Source: Pseudomonas sp. NBRC 111124
GTDB taxonomy: Bacteria > Pseudomonadota > Gammaproteobacteria > Pseudomonadales > Pseudomonadaceae
Length of the DNA stretch: 64,000 bases
Direction of reading: 5' to 3'
NCBI RefSeq assembly: GCF_001320245.1
Contig: NZ_BCBA01000053.1
Coordinates: 1-64,000 of the forward strand
Shown here: piece by piece, positions 61,635 through 64,000 of the stretch
How the letters are laid out: each line of letters starts with the position of its first letter
Position numbering within the stretch: the first letter of the stretch is position 1
Notes under the pieces: generated by a model
The model's database searches: none
What the model was told of the DNA's origin: nothing
The model's input: only the letters and a program-made list of their open reading frames with translations
Translations under genes and position numbers: made by a program

Positions 61635-63137
61635 ATGACCACCGCAACAGAAGGCAAACTGAACGTTTGGGCGCTCACCGCCCTGGTCGTCGGCTCCATG
61701 ATAGGTGCGGGCATCTTTTCCCTCCCGGCCACCTTCGGCCGTGCCACGGGCGGGCTGGGCGCAATCATCGCCTGGTGCATCGCCGGCTTCGGCATGCTGA
61801 TGCTTGCCTTCGTGTTCCAGACCCTGGCCCGCCGCCGTCCCGACCTCGATTCGGGAATTTACGCCTATGCCAGCGCCGGCTTCGGTAGCTACCTGGGCTT
61901 TGCCTCGGCGTTCGGCTTCTGGGCCGGCACCTGCATTGGCAATGTTTCCTACTTCATCCTCATCAAATCCACCCTCGGCGCCTTTTTCCCGGTGTTCGGC
62001 GAAGGCAACACGGTGGCCGCCATCGCGGTCTCCTCGGTGCTGCTGTGGGCCTTCCACTTCCTGGTACTGCGCGGCGTACAGCAGGCTGCGGTGATCAACA
62101 GCATCGCCACGGTGGCGAAGATGATCCCGATTCTGGTGTTCCTCGTGGTGATCATTACCGCCTTCGATACCGAGCTGTTCACGCTGAATTTCTGGGGTAC
62201 TGCAGGCGCAGGCCCGGCCGTAGACCTGGCTCACCTGGATGACTATGGCCGGGTCGGGCATGCCGCCGCCGAGATGCTCCCGCCAACGGAATCGCTGTTC
62301 GAGCAGGTGCGCAGCACCATGCTGGTCACCGTGTTCGTGTTTCTCGGCATCGAAGGCGCCAGCGTGTATTCGCGCTATGCACGCAATCGCCGTGATGTCG
62401 GCATCGCCACGGTGCTTGGCTTCATCGGCGTACTGTGCCTGCTGGTGCTGATCACTCTGCTCAGTTACGGCGTGATGCTGCGCCCGGAGCTGGCCGGCTT
62501 GCGCCAACCGTCGATGGCTGGTGTGCTGGAGGCCATCGTCGGGCGTTGGGGGGCGATCTTCATCAGCATCGGGCTGATCATTTCGGTGCTCGGTGCTTAT
62601 CTTTCGTGGACGCTGCTGGCCGCCGAGGTGCTGTATAGCGCAGCCCACGACCAGGCCATGCCGGCCTTTCTCACCCGTGAGAACCCGCACCAGGTACCCT
62701 CGGCCGCGCTATGGCTGACCACCTTGTTCGTGCAGCTGTTCCTGTTGCTGACCTGGTTTACCGAGTATGCCTTCACCCTGGCGCTGGAGCTCACCAGCTC
62801 GCTGACGCTGATCCCGTATCTGCTGGTGGCGGCCTATGCGTTGAAGTTGGCGTCGAGCCGGGAGACCTATGAGAACGATGCACGGGAGCGTGGCAAGGAT
62901 CTGCTGATCGCCGTGCTGGCGACGGCCTACGCGCTGTTGATGGTCTGGGCAGGAGGGATGAAGTATCTGCTGCTCTCGGCCGTGATCTATGGGCCGGGGA
63001 CGCTGCTATACATCAAAGCGCGCAGGGAGCAGCAACGTCAGGTGTTCAACGGCTTCGAGCGGGCTGTGTTCGCGGTGGTAGTGCTGGGTGCCATCATCGC
63101 GGTGTATGGGTTGGTCAGCGGGGCGATTGAAATCTGA
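61635..63137 (+). CDS. APC-superfamily basic amino acid/polyamine antiporter (ArcD/YdgI-like)
   Basis: This encodes 500 residues from ATG 61635, with GGAGG nine bases upstream. KLNVWALTALVVGSMIGAGIFSLPATFGRATGGLGAIIAWCIAG is the APC-superfamily opening (GSMIGAGIF). The RRPDLDSGIYAYASAGFG loop, VFVFLGIEGASVYSRYARNRRDVG and GAYLSWTLLAAEVLYSAAHDQAMPAFLTREN match the arginine/ornithine antiporter branch. About 13 helices are predicted. It ends before a REP-like hairpin and converges on the argE-type gene, so a link to ornithine or arginine metabolism is possible. Confidence 0.92.
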   Translation: MTTATEGKLNVWALTALVVGSMIGAGIFSLPATFGRATGGLGAIIAWCIAGFGMLMLAFVFQTLARRRPDLDSGIYAYASAGFGSYLGFASAFGFWAGTCIGNVSYFILIKSTLGAFFPVFGEGNTVAAIAVSSVLLWAFHFLVLRGVQQAAVINSIATVAKMIPILVFLVVIITAFDTELFTLNFWGTAGAGPAVDLAHLDDYGRVGHAAAEMLPPTESLFEQVRSTMLVTVFVFLGIEGASVYSRYARNRRDVGIATVLGFIGVLCLLVLITLLSYGVMLRPELAGLRQPSMAGVLEAIVGRWGAIFISIGLIISVLGAYLSWTLLAAEVLYSAAHDQAMPAFLTRENPHQVPSAALWLTTLFVQLFLLLTWFTEYAFTLALELTSSLTLIPYLLVAAYALKLASSRETYENDARERGKDLLIAVLATAYALLMVWAGGMKYLLLSAVIYGPGTLLYIKARREQQRQVFNGFERAVFAVVVLGAIIAVYGLVSGAIEI

Positions 63138-63152
63138 CACTACCAGCTGAGG

Positions 63153-63182
63153 GCCTCTTCGCGGGCGTACCCGCGAAGAGGC
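63153..63182. repeat. Perfect REP palindrome between convergent genes
   Basis: GCCTCTTCGCGGG, CGTA and CCCGCGAAGAGGC form a perfect 13-bp stem. It is a P. putida REP core and lies between two stops, so it may also act as a two-way terminator. Confidence 0.85.
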
Positions 63183-63190
63183 AAGCACCC

Positions 63191-64000
63191 TCATGCCTGC
63201 CTGAGGTGATCCACCAACCTCAGCAACATCGCATCACAACCTTGCATTTGTTCGACACTGACGAACTCATCTGGCTTGTGCCCCTGGTCCATGCTGCCCG
63301 GCCCGCAAACCACGGTCGGAATGCCCGCCTGGTCGAACAGACCACCTTCGGTGCCAAACGCCACGGTGCCAAATTCATCGGAGCCACTGAGCAATGCCAC
63401 CAAGCGCGCCGCCTCGCTATCGGCCGGCGTGGCCAGCCCCGGATACGCACTCAACGGTTGCAGGCGGATTGCACTGCCAGCGTTGACCTTGCGCATGCGT
63501 GGCAGCAACTCGGCCTCGGCGTAGGTCAGCAACTGGTCGGCCACTGCCTGGGCTTCGAACCCCGGCAGCGCACGCACTTCGAAATCGAACGCACATTCCT
63601 CCGGCACGATGTTCAGTGCCCTGCCCCCCTTGATCACCCCGGTCTGCACCGTGGAGAACGGCGGATCGAAGCGTTCGTCGTGGTGCGCCGGCGAGGCCAG
63701 GGTCTCACCGATCTCACCCAGCTTGCCGATCAGCTTCGCGGCGTATTCGATGGCATTCACCCCGTAAGGGGCGTACGCCGAGTGGCACGCCGCGCCATGC
63801 ACTTCGCAGCGCATCGCCAACTTACCCTTGTGCCCAAGCACCGGTTTCAGTTCGGTAGGCTCGCCGATCAGGCACAGGCGCGGCTTGTGCGGGCGCTGCT
63901 CCAGTGCAGCCAGCATCGAGCGCACGCCCAGGCAGCCGACTTCCTCGTCATAGGAGAACGCCAGGTGCACCGGCATGCGCAGCGGTTGCGCGATGAACGC
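63191..64000 (-). CDS. argE: Acetylornithine deacetylase-type peptidase (ArgE/DapE family), 3' part
   Basis: The frame stays open to the window edge (A-F-I-A-Q-P-L-R before the internal Met), so the start lies beyond base 64000. About 269 C-terminal residues are present, including the catalytic/metal region SYDEEVGCLGVRSML and the metal ligand region IGEPTELKPVLGHKGKLA. The dimerisation lid (HGAACHSAYAPYGVNAIEYA) follows, then RALNIVPEECAFDFEVRALPG and the C-terminal metal His in GPGSMDQGHKPDEFVSVEQM. Pseudomonas has more than one such gene, so this could be argE itself or a paralogue. It converges on an amino acid antiporter gene. Confidence 0.88.
   Translation of the reverse strand, partial: AFIAQPLRMPVHLAFSYDEEVGCLGVRSMLAALEQRPHKPRLCLIGEPTELKPVLGHKGKLAMRCEVHGAACHSAYAPYGVNAIEYAAKLIGKLGEIGETLASPAHHDERFDPPFSTVQTGVIKGGRALNIVPEECAFDFEVRALPGFEAQAVADQLLTYAEAELLPRMRKVNAGSAIRLQPLSAYPGLATPADSEAARLVALLSGSDEFGTVAFGTEGGLFDQAGIPTVVCGPGSMDQGHKPDEFVSVEQMQGCDAMLLRLVDHLRQA

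Overview
The window reads as chromosomal DNA of a Pseudomonas of the P. putida group. The signs are GC-rich coding sequence, P. putida-type REP elements (a GCGGGTaaACCCGC core next to CTCCCACAGG or AAGAGGCCGG), a gcd-oprB pair, and Pseudomonas families such as DUF3077, DUF3144 and DUF2986. About 60 genes are packed tightly on both strands. I saw no rRNA, tRNA, CRISPR array, prophage or transposase. The genes at both ends are cut: a BamA-family gene at the left and an argE-type deacetylase at the right.

Left part (1-24.7 kb). After the BamA barrel and two small unknown genes comes a minus-strand bufferin-type operon (2470-4675). It has a precursor with six EGKCG motifs and EF-hands, a DUF692/MNIO enzyme and a DUF2063 partner. 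Next are a membrane protein, an isochorismatase-fold hydrolase, DUF3144 and a chemoreceptor. A striking minus-strand operon follows (8546-14585): three SPFH (HflK/HflC-like) membrane proteins, translationally coupled, plus a P1B-type metal ATPase. The ATPase and one SPFH protein have His-rich N-termini. Then come an SDR lacking the usual Tyr/Lys pair, two LysR regulators, a possible 32-residue membrane peptide, two MFS transporters, and a sugar-acid dehydratase divergent from its probable GntR regulator.

Middle (24-35 kb). A somewhat AT-richer stretch holds small Pseudomonas-specific proteins, a GNAT protein and an operon for a secreted alkyl sulfatase, a FadL-type porin and a DUF3313 lipoprotein, which looks like alkyl sulfate use. 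On the minus strand follow a GNAT/P-loop fusion, a membrane protein, a LysE exporter and DUF1289.

Right part (33.5-64 kb). A GntR regulator and a soluble Cache protein lie divergent from an aldehyde dehydrogenase. The dehydrogenase is followed by the three genes of a heme-dependent oxidative N-demethylase (DmmA-like protein, PDR-type reductase, DUF3445 protein) and an MFS transporter. A near-identical 12-base motif lies before both the dehydrogenase and the DmmA gene. Beyond are an envelope phosphatase pair (histidine phosphatase, PAP2), a sulfonate-type binding protein with an NtaA/DmoA-type monooxygenase, allE, a START protein, sodC, transporters, LysR regulators, a SleB-like hydrolase, a CAP protein, a halovibrin-like lipoprotein, the periplasmic glucose oxidation pair gcd and oprB, an amino acid/polyamine transporter and the argE fragment.

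All family calls come from reading motifs and recalling families; no search was run.
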